Assembly: GCF_017308975.1 (NCBI RefSeq)
Contig: NZ_JADWPD010000019.1
Coordinates: 124,001 to 188,000 of the forward strand
Origin: Amycolatopsis sp. MtRt-6
GTDB lineage: Bacteria; Actinomycetota; Actinomycetes; Mycobacteriales; Pseudonocardiaceae
Direction of reading: 5' to 3'
DNA length: 64,000 nt
Shown here: one piece after another, positions 19,039 to 28,435 of the stretch
Position numbering within the stretch: position 1 is the stretch's first letter
Layout of the letters: every line of letters starts with the position of its first letter
The notes under the pieces: generated by a model
What the model was told of the DNA's origin: nothing
Databases searched by the model: none
Seen by the model: the letters and a program-made list of their open reading frames with translations, nothing else
Translations under genes and position numbers: made by a program

Positions 19039-19739
19039 AGCGGCAGCCGGTTGGTATTAGCGGACTGGACGGCCGCCAACCATTGCGGCGGCAGCGGCTC
19101 GGGATCCCCGTGCTCGGCCCGGACATAGCGGCGCCGGTTCTTGACCTGCTCGGTTTCCGCCCAGACGGACACCAGCCATCGCAGTGTGCGAGCGATTGAG
19201 AGCACTTCGGACACCACCGGCGTACCGGGCGCAGCCGAGATATGGGCAACACCCTGCAGTGAAGCGAAGTCCCGGAACTCGGTGTCGTCAGGCAGGTCGT
19301 GGGTCCACTCCAAGGCAGTGATCGTCTTGCTGCTCTCGCGCGTGGTCTCGACGGTGCGGCCGAACTGCCGGCGTCGCTCGACCGTTTCGCGGAAGGCGTC
19401 CACCGGCGAGAACAGCTGCCGCTTCAACCAGCCGTCTTCGACGTCCACTTTCGCCGTCGTGGTCAGCCGCTCCAGCCAGTTCTGCAGGTCCTGTGAGTGA
19501 ACGGCCGCGATCGCCCGCCGCTCGACGAAGGTTAGGATGCGTCGCGCGACGTCCTCGGAGCCGAAGGCTTCGTCGGCGGGGACGATCCAGGCACCGGTCG
19601 GCTCTCCGGCCGGGCTGACGTGCCAGGTCGCCACCGACTCAACGTCGTCATTGCCGCTCCCCACGCACAGCACGGCGCTTCCCGGCGCCCACAACGCCGC
19701 CAGTTCCTCGAATGGTTCCACCTCGACCGGGTCCGCCAC
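19035..19739 (-). CDS. Unknown protein coupled to the exonuclease-BRCT gene
   Basis: The 234-aa product starts at a GTG behind GGAGG and ends overlapping the exonuclease gene by 4 bp. I do not recognise the family. It has no signal or membrane helix and is fairly acidic in its first half, with a central basic patch (RRRQFGRTVETTRESSK). The stretch SGNDDVESVATWHV ... RRAIAAVHSQDLQNWLERL faintly resembles an exonuclease core without the acidic residues, but this is speculation. Coupled translation suggests a partner or specificity subunit for the nuclease. Confidence 0.7.
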   Translation of the reverse strand: MADPVEVEPFEELAALWAPGSAVLCVGSGNDDVESVATWHVSPAGEPTGAWIVPADEAFGSEDVARRILTFVERRAIAAVHSQDLQNWLERLTTTAKVDVEDGWLKRQLFSPVDAFRETVERRRQFGRTVETTRESSKTITALEWTHDLPDDTEFRDFASLQGVAHISAAPGTPVVSEVLSIARTLRWLVSVWAETEQVKNRRRYVRAEHGDPEPLPPQWLAAVQSANTNRLPL

Positions 19740-20092
19740 TGACCGCCTCCTTCATCGACCAACATCAAGTCGTCGAGACGCGGCGGTTGTTACACGACGC
19801 CGATCGCTGTGATGAGGTTGCGACGCAGCGACGGCGGAAATTGTGCGGCTGGGTGCTGCTCGAGTGTAGGTGGTAGGCCACGGCCATCGGCGGCTTCGAC
19901 CTGCGGGCGACCGGCCACGACAACCGTCCCCTGTGCCGTGCCACAACTCGATCTTGATTCGCTGCCGTGTTATCCCCGTGACGGTGATGCGATGCTCGTC
20001 GACCGTGTAGTTTCGACTGACGTATTTGATCCGCAGGCATATCCTATGCCGAGATGGTGCGAGGAGCTCACGGGTGCGTGAATGGGCCTGGG
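19740..20092. other. Non-coding or decayed stretch
   Basis: About 350 bp separate the unknown protein gene from a small membrane-protein gene. A minus-strand frame around 19880-20070 contains a plausible-looking stretch (RNYTVDEHRITVTGI), but it lacks a ribosome binding site and I cannot name it. No hairpin or repeat stands out. Confidence 0.4.
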
Positions 20093-20437
20093 TCAGCGCT
20101 GGCTGCTTTGGCCTGTGTCGGGGCCGATGTGCACGGGGCCGACGTCGATCCGGACGTCGAGTAGACCGGCGCCGAGGATGAACAGCGTGACCAGTACGGC
20201 TATGCACACCAGCAGCCGAAAGGTGGCACCCGGACTGACGAGGATCCGATCGGCGAGATGCAGCAGGCCATGCCGCTCGTCGTCCGTTCGTCGACCACGT
20301 CGGGGCAAAGTGTCTTCGACATAGGACAGCTGTTCGGCTGAGGGGCCGGAGGGTTCGCGGTTGGACTGCCGCCCGTGCGGAGGTGGACGGTCGTCGTCCT
20401 GTCCTGGAAACGGCTCCCGATCAGCGCCTGTCGTCAT
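20093..20437 (-). CDS. Small single-helix membrane protein
   Basis: The 114-aa protein starts at ATG 20437 behind a very strong GGAGGAGGA site. The first 70 residues are hydrophilic and charged. One helix (about 76-94, LVCIAVLVTLFILGAGLL) is followed by VRIDVGPVHIGPDTG. I do not recognise the family. It stands alone between decayed stretches inside the putative island. Confidence 0.6.
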   Translation of the reverse strand: MTTGADREPFPGQDDDRPPPHGRQSNREPSGPSAEQLSYVEDTLPRRGRRTDDERHGLLHLADRILVSPGATFRLLVCIAVLVTLFILGAGLLDVRIDVGPVHIGPDTGQSSQR

Positions 20438-20984
20438 CTCTGCAGTCCTCCTCCTGCGTACTCCCGTGGATGTCCGCGGCCAGATCAGCGAGGCTCCGTG
20501 ACAAAGGCCGAGGTGGGCGGTCTGTCAGGGACCCGTGCATCGATGGTGTTACCGGGGCGCGGTGGCCTCGCCCAACTGTATGGCCCTGACCTGGGCAAGG
20601 ACACCTTCAGCGGTGACCGAGCGACAAAGAGCTCTCGTTTTACGGTGTGCGGTCAACCGACGTCACCTCGGCCGGTGAGGACCTGGCTCTCGATCTTCAC
20701 CAAGCGTGCGTTCCTGATTAGCCGCCCGGACTCCGGGCGACGTATCACCTGAACTTCGCCAACCACATCGTGGTGAAGCTGGAGATCGTCGTCGACAAAC
20801 GCGGTAACACGGCATGTGTCTCACTGGGGCTGGCGGCATCTACGTCGACGCCGCCCGGGGTCCGGGCGACCGAAGCACCCGGTCCGGGGCGATATCCGGC
20901 GTCGCCTGCGCGACGCCGATCTTGCGATCGCTGCCTGGCCGACATCGCTGGTCAGCAACGGCTTTCTGTCACGAGATCAAGTGA
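20438..20984. other. Decayed stretch without supported gene
   Basis: Frames here are short or have unnatural composition. A plus-strand piece near 20750-20850 (NFANHIVVKLEIVVDKRG) looks protein-like but cannot be assigned and has no start signal. Because the TOPRIM remnant follows directly, part of this may be its mutated upstream sequence. Confidence 0.35.
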
Positions 20985-21291
20985 GATTCAGGGGTCCGCG
21001 CGAGTTTCGACTACCTGGGGTGACCTCGACGCTCCCGGCCTCGAGATAGCGGCCACAGCCTGCGCGATCGCCAGCCAGTTCAGGATCTCGGCCGGACCGG
21101 AGGAGACGCTTTGGCCGTTGCTGGCGGACCGGCCATCGCGACCCAGCGCCGCAGTCCAGCCGGGGCGAGCCCGTGACCTGGCGGAGTGGCTTCCGGAAGC
21201 CATGCGAGATTGCAGTGTCGAGCTGTTGACCGACGGCAGAGCTAGACCACAGGAAGCTTTGCGCTTCGATCTTATCGACCGGGCACTCTGA
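20985..21291 (+). pseudogene. C-terminal TOPRIM-like remnant (Wadjet JetD / DUF2220-DUF2399-like)
   Basis: One frame reads GVRASFDYLG up to about 21020; after one extra base the next frame continues DLDAPGLEIAATACAIASQF and ends IPQ-like (ARPQEALRFDLIDRAL) at 21291. GDLDxxGLxI is the TOPRIM DxD region of JetD-type and related DUF2220/DUF2399 proteins, and about 90 residues to the C-terminus is also right. Everything upstream is unrecognisable, so only the tail of a topoisomerase-like subunit remains. Assignment to the JetD group rather than another TOPRIM family is tentative. Confidence 0.4.
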
Positions 21292-21614
21292 CTCCATGCC
21301 CGCCGGATCGCTGACGATGGGCTCTTCCGCCGATGTGCTCAAGAAGACTGATGTGGCACGCGGAGCGTTTGAAGTCGACCCTGGCGACAGTGTTTGTCGA
21401 GTTCCAGGCCTGGTTGACCCAAGGCAATGCGTCCGCGACGAGCCGGTTGGGCTACTCTGAGTGGCCCAACTGACCATCGGCCACCGGTGTGGGAGGTGCC
21501 TCGTGCTCAGCAGATTGGACAGGTCGCTCCGGTTGGAAGATGTGCTGCGCCGGGTGTCCTGCGATCTAAGTGTGCGTCGGGTTGACTCGTCTAAAGACAG
21601 TTTCGAGGGGAAAT
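21292..21614. other. Intergenic stretch upstream of the Mrr-like gene
   Basis: No gene is supported. Base composition drops in GC towards 21600, continuing into the next gene, which marks a change of DNA origin. A plus-strand scrap (AERLKSTLATVFVEFQAWLT) around 21360-21450 is unassigned. Confidence 0.4.
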
Positions 21615-22574
21615 ATGTATAATGGCGACGCTCACGCGTCGGGTCCGCCTCCGCCACTGCCGAAGCGGATGAATGCGGTTTGGCGGTTGTTTGATGCGCC
21701 AATCTATCGTGATTGGCTGTTCTGGTTTACTGTGGCCTGGGCAGCATTCTCCTTCGTTGCAATCTTTACTGCGGGCAAGTCGAGCGGTATACCGGTATGG
21801 CTGAATGCACTGCTTGCGTCCACATTCTTCGCTTTGGTGTGCGGCATTTTTCCGGCTTGGATCCGCTTGTTCATCCGGCGTTGGGCATACAAACGTCGCC
21901 TGCAGGTGAAGACGAAAAATTTTGAGAACATGTCGAATTCGCAGGTCGCGGATGTAACCCTGGCGGATCGGGCTGTAGTTGGTGAAACGGCTCCGTCAAC
22001 TTCGGTAAAGGGCTTGGGTGTCACTGCGGCAGATCCTGCGCTCGTTGACAGGCTCCGACCCGGCGCTGCGCTGTCGTCGACCACATTGCACGTGTCGTCG
22101 TACGCACCTTTGGACTGGAGTCGTATAGACGCGGATGGCTTCGAGCGGCTGCTTGTTCGTCTGCTGGAACAGTCCGGGTCGTATGTACGCATCAAGCGCC
22201 TTATAAATGTAAACGCGGCAGACTCGGGTTGTGACATCGAAGCTTACCGTCGGGTCGACGACGAGCTGGCGCGATTCGACAAGCAGGACGAGCGCACCAT
22301 GGTCCAGGCCAAACACTGGCCCCGGCGAGGAGTGAGTGCGTCGGAGATTGCGGACCTTGTGCATGCGAAGCTGCCGCTCTGGGGTGATGGTGAGCCGGTT
22401 CGGGTGCTGATCGTTGCCACGACTGGAACCTTCACTCAGGATGCTCTCCGTTGGGTCAACAATCATAACAGGGCGGCAAAGCGACCTGACGTCGTGTTGT
22501 GGTCGAACAACGAGCTTGAAATGCTTCTCCGCAAGTGGCCCACCGCTGCAGCAGGCCTCGGGCTTACTCCCTGA
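21615..22574 (+). CDS. Membrane-anchored Mrr-type PD-(D/E)XK restriction endonuclease-like protein
   Basis: The 319-aa protein starts at ATG 21615 behind GAGGGGAAAT. Two N-terminal membrane helices (about 35-55 and 65-90) are followed by a linker and a C-terminal nuclease domain (about 180-300). That domain opens with DADGFERLLVRLLEQSG, has the catalytic Asp in SGCDIEAYR and the QxK motif in MVQAKHWPR. This is the Mrr/restriction-endonuclease-like fold that cleaves foreign, often modified, DNA. Membrane anchoring is seen in a subset of Mrr-like defence proteins. Codon use is clearly less GC-rich than in its neighbours (runs such as AAAAATTTT), which suggests recent acquisition. Confidence 0.8.
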   Translation: MYNGDAHASGPPPPLPKRMNAVWRLFDAPIYRDWLFWFTVAWAAFSFVAIFTAGKSSGIPVWLNALLASTFFALVCGIFPAWIRLFIRRWAYKRRLQVKTKNFENMSNSQVADVTLADRAVVGETAPSTSVKGLGVTAADPALVDRLRPGAALSSTTLHVSSYAPLDWSRIDADGFERLLVRLLEQSGSYVRIKRLINVNAADSGCDIEAYRRVDDELARFDKQDERTMVQAKHWPRRGVSASEIADLVHAKLPLWGDGEPVRVLIVATTGTFTQDALRWVNNHNRAAKRPDVVLWSNNELEMLLRKWPTAAAGLGLTP

Positions 22575-22815
22575 AGGGCTTGTCGTCGTTCATGCCTTCT
22601 CGCATGCTGGCACGCGGCGCCGTTGCGAGGGGCGGACGTTCCTGGTCATCTCGGTCCGGAAACCAGACCCGTCTGCGGGACGACGTCATCACGCGACTGG
22701 AAGGGGGCCTCCGCGGGGTCGGCCTCGCGTGTGCGTGGACGACTGGCCGGCCTGGCCCGCCGTCGCCGAATCGCAAGTTCTGTCGGGTAACGGTCGTTCG
22801 AGGCAGACGGGGAGC

Positions 22816-25800
22816 ATGGGCGAACACAACCGGTGGCTGATCGCCATCGCGATTCCGGACGCAGCCGACTCGGCGGCGTTCCAGGACGGCCTGGCGGCTC
22901 AGCTGGCTGAGGTCGAGGCGTGGTGGTGCGCACCGGAACTCGGTGACCGTGCCTTCGCGGTGCGCCGCATTGAAGGGATCGCCTCGCGACGGGACTTCGA
23001 AACCGCCGTTCACGATGTCGGGCTGCGTCGGTTGGCGGCGTCCGATGTCGCGCTGGTGTACATCACGGGGCACGGCAAGCGCGGCCCGTCGGGGCGCCAC
23101 TACCTGCTCCTGTCGGACACCCCGCATGGGCGGTTGCCCGGGCACGCTTATCCGACCGCCGACGCGGTGACGGCTGTGCTTGACTCGGATGTCCGCCACG
23201 TGCTGGTCATCGTCAACTCGTGTTTCTCCGGCTCGCTCGAAGCCGAACTCGCTGGGCTACGCCAGGACCTGACGGCCGAACGTCGGGGTCTCACGTCGGT
23301 GAGCGTGTTCGTCAGCGCCGACTTCGACGAGATGCCACGGGTCCGTGAGTTCGCCGAGCTCCTCGGGCGGCTGCGGGAGTGGCTGCGGACGAAGGCCGAG
23401 TACACCGCGCCGTTCCTCACCTTCGACGAGTTCGAGAAGGAACTCGTCGACGCGGCCCGCCGGGCGCCCCGGCTGCTCGAGCCGCGCCGGGTGTGGCGGG
23501 CCGGGCCCAGCGACGAGCCAAGTCCCTGCCTGCCCAACCCGGGGTACCGGCCGCCGGACGACGTCGTCTCCCCGGCCCGCCGGCAGGTCGCCACCAGCGC
23601 CGGCGAGCTGGACTACTGGCTCGACCGCGCCAGCGGGCGCCTGTCCGGCGACGATCCCGGCTGGTACTTCGCGGGCCGGCGGCAGTTGACCGGCCAGGTC
23701 GCGGACTTCCTCCGTGAAGGCCAGGGGACCCTGATCGTCACGGGAGCGGCGGGCACGGGGAAGTCCGCGATCATCGCCCGCGCGGTGACCCTGAGCGACC
23801 CTGCGTTCCTGGCCGACCCCCGTTACTCCGAAGCGGTCGCGTCCGCGCCGCCCGAGACGGTTCCGCCTCCGGGCGCGGTCGATGTCGCCGTGCTGGCGCG
23901 GAACAAGAGCGTCGACGAGGTCGTCGACCAGCTGCTCGCCGCCTTCGGCCGCGCCGGCTCGGGCTCGCGGGAGTCCCTGCGGGAACTCCTGGAACGCGAG
24001 GACACGGTGCGCACGATCGTGGTCGACGGGGTCGACGAAGCCCGCACCCCGGCGCTGCTCGTCGTCGACGTCCTCGGCCCGCTCGCACGCCTCACCGCCC
24101 GGGACGGCCGGCACCGGGTCCGCCTGGTCGCCGGTGTGCGCAGCAGCAGGCGGACGGGCCCGGACCCCGCGGAACCCGAGCTGGTCGACCTGCTACGCCA
24201 GTCCGCCGACGACGTCGTCGAGCTACGGACCGACGGCGCGGAGACCGAAGGCGCCATCGCCCAGTACGTCGAGGCCCTGCTCGGAGAAGAGGAGCCAGCG
24301 TACCGGACCGCCGTGGCCTGGGTCGTCGCGAACCGGGTTGCGCCGTCGTTCCTCGACGCGCGGCTGGCCGGCCAGCGGCTCCACGAAGCTTCCGTCCCAC
24401 AACGTATCGACGACCGGCAGTGGCTGGCATCCCTTGACGAAGGCACGGTCGGTCTGCTCCGGCAGGACCTGCTCGACGGGCGAACGCCGCAGTACTCCGC
24501 CGACGAGCTGCTCGCGGTGCTGCAGGCCGCGGCGTTCGCGCGAGGCGCGGGCATCCCGTGGGCCGACGTCTGGCCCGCGGTCGCGGCGGCCGTGCTGGGC
24601 CAAGCGGACGCCGAGGAAGACCTGGACGGAGCGATCGCCCACGTCATCGGCGGCCGCCTGTGCGGCTACCTTGCCCGTGACAGCGAGGACGGGCGCAGTG
24701 TCTACCGCCCAGCGCACGAACGGCTGGCTCAGGTGCTGCGGGAAGATCCGGAACGGATCCTGGACAACGTTCCGCCCTCGGAAGGGCGCGTGCTGCACGG
24801 CCGGATCGCCGAACGGCTCAGCGACCTCGCGCGCCGGGCGCCCGGGCTGCCGCCACACCCGTACCTGCGCCGGCACCTCGTCGACCACGCCGCGCTCGGC
24901 GGCGTGCTGGACGACCGAATCGTCTTCCCGGCCTTCCTGCCGTGGGATACTGGCGGGCACGTGCGGGGCCTGCTGGGCTTGCCCGCCACCGACGCCCTGG
25001 CCGAGGCTGCGCTGTCCGCGTGGGGGCGTATCGAGCCGTTCCTCGGTGACGCCGACCAGCCTTCCCGGGCACTGGGCCTGCGGTTCTCTCAGCTCGCCAC
25101 CGGCGCGGCGAGCGCGGTGGGCCCCGTGGCTGACGCGAGCCGGATCATCGCGCTGCGGCCGCGGTGGGCGCATTGGACCGTGCTGGGTAATGTCGTCGCC
25201 AACCTGCCGTCGCCGGCCTTCGCGTTGGCCGCCTTCCCCGGCCCGGACGGGAACGCGTTGCTTGCCATTGCCTCTTACGACAGCACGGTCGGCGTCCGGG
25301 ACCCGGACACCGGACGAGCGGTCGGCGAGCCACTGCCGGGTGACGCGACCGCGCTCGCCGCGTTCACCGGGCCCGGCGGCCGGTCCCTGCTGGCCGTCGG
25401 CGGCCGCCGGGGCGCGATCCGGGTGTGGGACCCCGCCACCGGGCGGGTCATCGGCCACCCGCTGACCGGCCACACCAGCTCGATTAACGCTGTGCACGCT
25501 CTTCGCGCCTTCGGCCGGACGCTCCTGGCGAGCGCGAGCCAGGACGAGACCGTCCGGCTCTGGGACCTGGCTACCGGGCTCCCGTTCGGTGCACCGCTGA
25601 CCGGGCACACCGGCGGGGTGCGCGCGGTGACGTCGTTCTCGACGCGCGAGGGGAGAGTCCGTCTGGCCACCGGCAGCTGGGACCAGACGATCCGGGTCTG
25701 GGACGTCGGCAGCGGCCGCCCGGTCGGGCCGCCGATGACCGGGCACATCGGCGCGGTGAACTCGGTGCTTGCGCTGCCGGTGGAGGGACTGCTCGCCAGC

Positions 25801-27102
25801 TGCGGCGCGGACGGGACCGTGCGGGTCTGGGGTCCCGAGGGGACCGAACGGCGGATCGAGGGCCACGGCGGAGGCGTGCAGGCGGTCGCCGGGTTCACCG
25901 CCGACGGCCAGGACCGGCTGGTGACCGTTAACGCTGACGGCACCTTCCAGGCTTGGACCACCTGGGGCACCCCGGTGGGGGAGCCGATGCCTGGCACCAC
26001 GGATCGGAACACCGTGCTTACGACGTTCACCAGTCGCGCCGGGCGGCTGGTGCTGGCGACCGGCAGCCGGGACGGCACCGTGCGGCTCTGGGATCTCGCC
26101 GCGTCGCCCGCCGCGCCGTCCAGGGTGTCGGCCGCTGCGCCGGCCGAGGGGGTCAACGCCGTCGTAGAGTTCCGTAACCGTGTCGGAAGGCGGCTCCTAG
26201 CCGGCGCCGGTTACGACGGCGCGGTGCGCGTCTGGGATCCCGGCACCGGCGATCTGGTGCAGACCCTGAGCAGTAACCGGGGCGTGGCCTGGTCGGTCGC
26301 CGCGGTGCGCGGCCGTGACGGCCGCACGCTGCTGGCTTCCGCCGCCGACGAGCATACGATCCGGCTCCGGGACCCCGGATCGGGCGAGCTCGTGCGGAAG
26401 CTGGTCGGGCACACCAGTGGGGTCCAAACCGTTATCGCGGTGCCCGGGCGGCCGTGGCTGGCCAGCGGCAGCCGGGACGGCACCGTGCGGCTCTGGGACG
26501 TGGACACCGGCGCCGAGGTCATGCCGGCGATGAGCGGGCACGTTGACTGGGTCAACGCGCTCGTGACGTTCCGGACCCCGTCCGGGCAGCAGCTGCTGGC
26601 CAGCGCTGGCGACGACTACACCGTGCGGATCCGGGACCTCGCCACCGGGGCGGTGGTGCGGGAGCTGACCGGTCATCCCAGTGCGGTCAAGGCTCTGGCC
26701 GCGGTCACCGGCCCGGACGGGCAGGTCGTTCTTGCGACCGGGAACCACGGCGAGAACGAGGTGCGGCTCTGGGACCCGTCGACCGGTGAGCAGCTGGGCT
26801 CGCTGCCAGGCCGTCACACCGGACCGAACATCCTGCCCGGCCACCTCGGCGGGGTGAACGCGATCGAGGCGTTCACTGGCCCCCAGCGGCAGGTGCTGCT
26901 GGCGACCGGCGGCGACGACCGCACCGTTCGCGTGTGGGACCTGCACGCCCGGCGCGAGTTGATCCGGCTCGTGGTCGCGGCGCCGGTAGAGACCTTGCAC
27001 ATCGTGCGGGCGAGCGTGTCCGGCGGGCGGCAGGCGGCGGGCTACCTGGCGATCGGCGGGCCTGCCGGGGTCGGGGTCGTCGAGGTCACTCCTGCGCCAT
27101 GA
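22816..27102 (+). CDS. Caspase-like protease - ATPase - WD40 multidomain protein
   Basis: The 1428-aa protein (ATG 22816) has three parts. Residues 1-230 form a C14 caspase-like domain with the His motif YITGHG (H86) and the Cys motif VNSCFSGSL (C136), both intact. Residues 285-780 form a STAND/AAA-type ATPase with Walker A TGAAGTGKSA (about 309-318), Walker B TIVVDGVDEA (about 400-409) and a helical region. Residues 785-1428 hold about 13 WD40 repeats (motifs such as GTVRLWD, ETVRLWD, HTIRLRD), enough for two seven-bladed propellers. Such proteins act as signal-activated proteases in bacterial conflict systems, where the propeller recognises a trigger and the protease kills or cleaves a partner. 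The gene overlaps the convergent hydrolase gene by 17 bp. Confidence 0.9.
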   Translation: MGEHNRWLIAIAIPDAADSAAFQDGLAAQLAEVEAWWCAPELGDRAFAVRRIEGIASRRDFETAVHDVGLRRLAASDVALVYITGHGKRGPSGRHYLLLSDTPHGRLPGHAYPTADAVTAVLDSDVRHVLVIVNSCFSGSLEAELAGLRQDLTAERRGLTSVSVFVSADFDEMPRVREFAELLGRLREWLRTKAEYTAPFLTFDEFEKELVDAARRAPRLLEPRRVWRAGPSDEPSPCLPNPGYRPPDDVVSPARRQVATSAGELDYWLDRASGRLSGDDPGWYFAGRRQLTGQVADFLREGQGTLIVTGAAGTGKSAIIARAVTLSDPAFLADPRYSEAVASAPPETVPPPGAVDVAVLARNKSVDEVVDQLLAAFGRAGSGSRESLRELLEREDTVRTIVVDGVDEARTPALLVVDVLGPLARLTARDGRHRVRLVAGVRSSRRTGPDPAEPELVDLLRQSADDVVELRTDGAETEGAIAQYVEALLGEEEPAYRTAVAWVVANRVAPSFLDARLAGQRLHEASVPQRIDDRQWLASLDEGTVGLLRQDLLDGRTPQYSADELLAVLQAAAFARGAGIPWADVWPAVAAAVLGQADAEEDLDGAIAHVIGGRLCGYLARDSEDGRSVYRPAHERLAQVLREDPERILDNVPPSEGRVLHGRIAERLSDLARRAPGLPPHPYLRRHLVDHAALGGVLDDRIVFPAFLPWDTGGHVRGLLGLPATDALAEAALSAWGRIEPFLGDADQPSRALGLRFSQLATGAASAVGPVADASRIIALRPRWAHWTVLGNVVANLPSPAFALAAFPGPDGNALLAIASYDSTVGVRDPDTGRAVGEPLPGDATALAAFTGPGGRSLLAVGGRRGAIRVWDPATGRVIGHPLTGHTSSINAVHALRAFGRTLLASASQDETVRLWDLATGLPFGAPLTGHTGGVRAVTSFSTREGRVRLATGSWDQTIRVWDVGSGRPVGPPMTGHIGAVNSVLALPVEGLLASCGADGTVRVWGPEGTERRIEGHGGGVQAVAGFTADGQDRLVTVNADGTFQAWTTWGTPVGEPMPGTTDRNTVLTTFTSRAGRLVLATGSRDGTVRLWDLAASPAAPSRVSAAAPAEGVNAVVEFRNRVGRRLLAGAGYDGAVRVWDPGTGDLVQTLSSNRGVAWSVAAVRGRDGRTLLASAADEHTIRLRDPGSGELVRKLVGHTSGVQTVIAVPGRPWLASGSRDGTVRLWDVDTGAEVMPAMSGHVDWVNALVTFRTPSGQQLLASAGDDYTVRIRDLATGAVVRELTGHPSAVKALAAVTGPDGQVVLATGNHGENEVRLWDPSTGEQLGSLPGRHTGPNILPGHLGGVNAIEAFTGPQRQVLLATGGDDRTVRVWDLHARRELIRLVVAAPVETLHIVRASVSGGRQAAGYLAIGGPAGVGVVEVTPAP

Positions 27103-28435
27103 CGAGCTGCGCGACCGCCGAGCCGCCACCGACGACCTCCACCCGGTAGACGCCGGGCGCGGGCAACGCGACGGCCACGGCCACTTCGCCGTCCCGCCGG
27201 TGCGGTGAAGGGTGGTCGATGACGACGCCGGTGTCGGCGTCGGCGACGGTGCATTGGGCTTCGTGGGGTTCGGCGCCGTTGATGGTCGCGGTCCACTCCG
27301 TGCCGGGGGTAACCACGTCGGGCAGTGCCAGGCCGATGTCGCCGGCGCCGAGCCTCGGCCCGAGGTCGGCCTCGGCGTTGAGGAGGACGTCGCGGACGAA
27401 GTCGATCGCCTCGCGCGAGCGGGCCAGCGAGCCGTGCTGCTGGGCGACCGGCACTGCGACCGCGTTGGCTGGCAGGGCCGAGTTGCGCGGCACGGTGCCG
27501 TCGCCCCGCCCGTCGACGCGCAGCAGCGCGCCTTCCTCCTCCCGCCGGAACTCGCCGTCCGGGTCCAGGCGGAAGGTGTAGGGATGGTGTTCGACCGTCC
27601 CGCCTGCCAGCCTGAGGCTGCTGATGGTGGGCTGTTCGATGCCGATCAATGCCCGGTGCCCGGGCAGTGGAGTGGGCTGGCGTTCGAAGGCGGCGTGGGC
27701 CAGTTCGGCCGAGCCGCCGAAGCGTTCGACGTCTGCTGGGGTCAGCCGCCGGACGGAGTCATCCTCGTCAACACAGCGGTAGGTCGGCAGCAGGTCGTGG
27801 ACCCCGGGCAGGCTGGCGGCCAGCTCGCGCAGCCGCCGCTGCGGCAAAAGCCCGCCCTGCCCAGAGCCGAGAATGACGGCGGCTTTTGCGGCGCCGTCGA
27901 ACGGCGTGCCGAGGGTGATGACCGTCCGGACCTCGTCGATGGCGCCGGAAATCCCGGCCAGCTCCTGGCAGAGCAGGCCGCCCATAGAGTGTGCGACGAG
28001 CACCAGCCGGGCGTCGATCCGCCCCGACCGGGTCCGCCAGGCGGCCAGGTGCGCGACGGCAGCCTCGGCCAGCAGCTTGGCGTTATGGGCGACGGGCAGC
28101 CGCCAATCGTAGGCGAACTCGAGTACGGCTGCCGGATCCGCAACGGTCGTCTGAATACGCTTGACGAGCGAGGTGTACGGCTCGAACCCGGCCAGCCACG
28201 GCGCGAAGGCGGGGAAACGGAGCAACCCAGTGGCCTTCACTCGCCCGGTGCGGCCTTCGAGCTCATCCGGGGTGACCCGAAGCGGGGCCAGACCATCGCC
28301 GAAGCTCCAGGCACGCACGTACCAGCCGAGTCGCCGCAGCCCCCAGAGCACGACGCCAGTCTCGGCGTCGACCAGTTCACTGCCCATGATTCCCGGCACG
28401 ACGACAACAGCGTCCCACGTCACCTGTTCTCGCAT
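27086..28435 (-). CDS. LCAT-like alpha/beta hydrolase (lipase/acyltransferase fold)
   Basis: The 449-aa protein (ATG 28435; a GTG at 28444 is the alternative) begins VVVVPGIMGSEL, the oxyanion region typical of lecithin:cholesterol acyltransferase-like hydrolases. The nucleophile elbow is VAHSMGG (Ser near residue 152), with further catalytic residues probably in DGRGDGTVPRNSA and the late QQHGSL. Residues 370-449 form a separate beta domain. No signal peptide is seen, so it is intracellular. It runs convergently into the end of the caspase-ATPase-WD40 gene with a 17-bp overlap. A lipase could be an effector or target of that protease, but this is inference from position only. Confidence 0.82.
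   Translation of the reverse strand: MREQVTWDAVVVVPGIMGSELVDAETGVVLWGLRRLGWYVRAWSFGDGLAPLRVTPDELEGRTGRVKATGLLRFPAFAPWLAGFEPYTSLVKRIQTTVADPAAVLEFAYDWRLPVAHNAKLLAEAAVAHLAAWRTRSGRIDARLVLVAHSMGGLLCQELAGISGAIDEVRTVITLGTPFDGAAKAAVILGSGQGGLLPQRRLRELAASLPGVHDLLPTYRCVDEDDSVRRLTPADVERFGGSAELAHAAFERQPTPLPGHRALIGIEQPTISSLRLAGGTVEHHPYTFRLDPDGEFRREEEGALLRVDGRGDGTVPRNSALPANAVAVPVAQQHGSLARSREAIDFVRDVLLNAEADLGPRLGAGDIGLALPDVVTPGTEWTATINGAEPHEAQCTVADADTGVVIDHPSPHRRDGEVAVAVALPAPGVYRVEVVGGGSAVAQLVMAQE

Noticed and set aside
19752..20207. Minus-strand frame of 151 codons
   Set aside because: One short stretch looks protein-like, but composition outside it is unnatural, no ribosome binding site fits and no family is recognisable.
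22414..22815. N-terminal extension of the caspase-WD40 protein
   Set aside because: It overlaps the Mrr-like gene in another frame and has no domain; ATG 22816 gives the natural start of the caspase fold.
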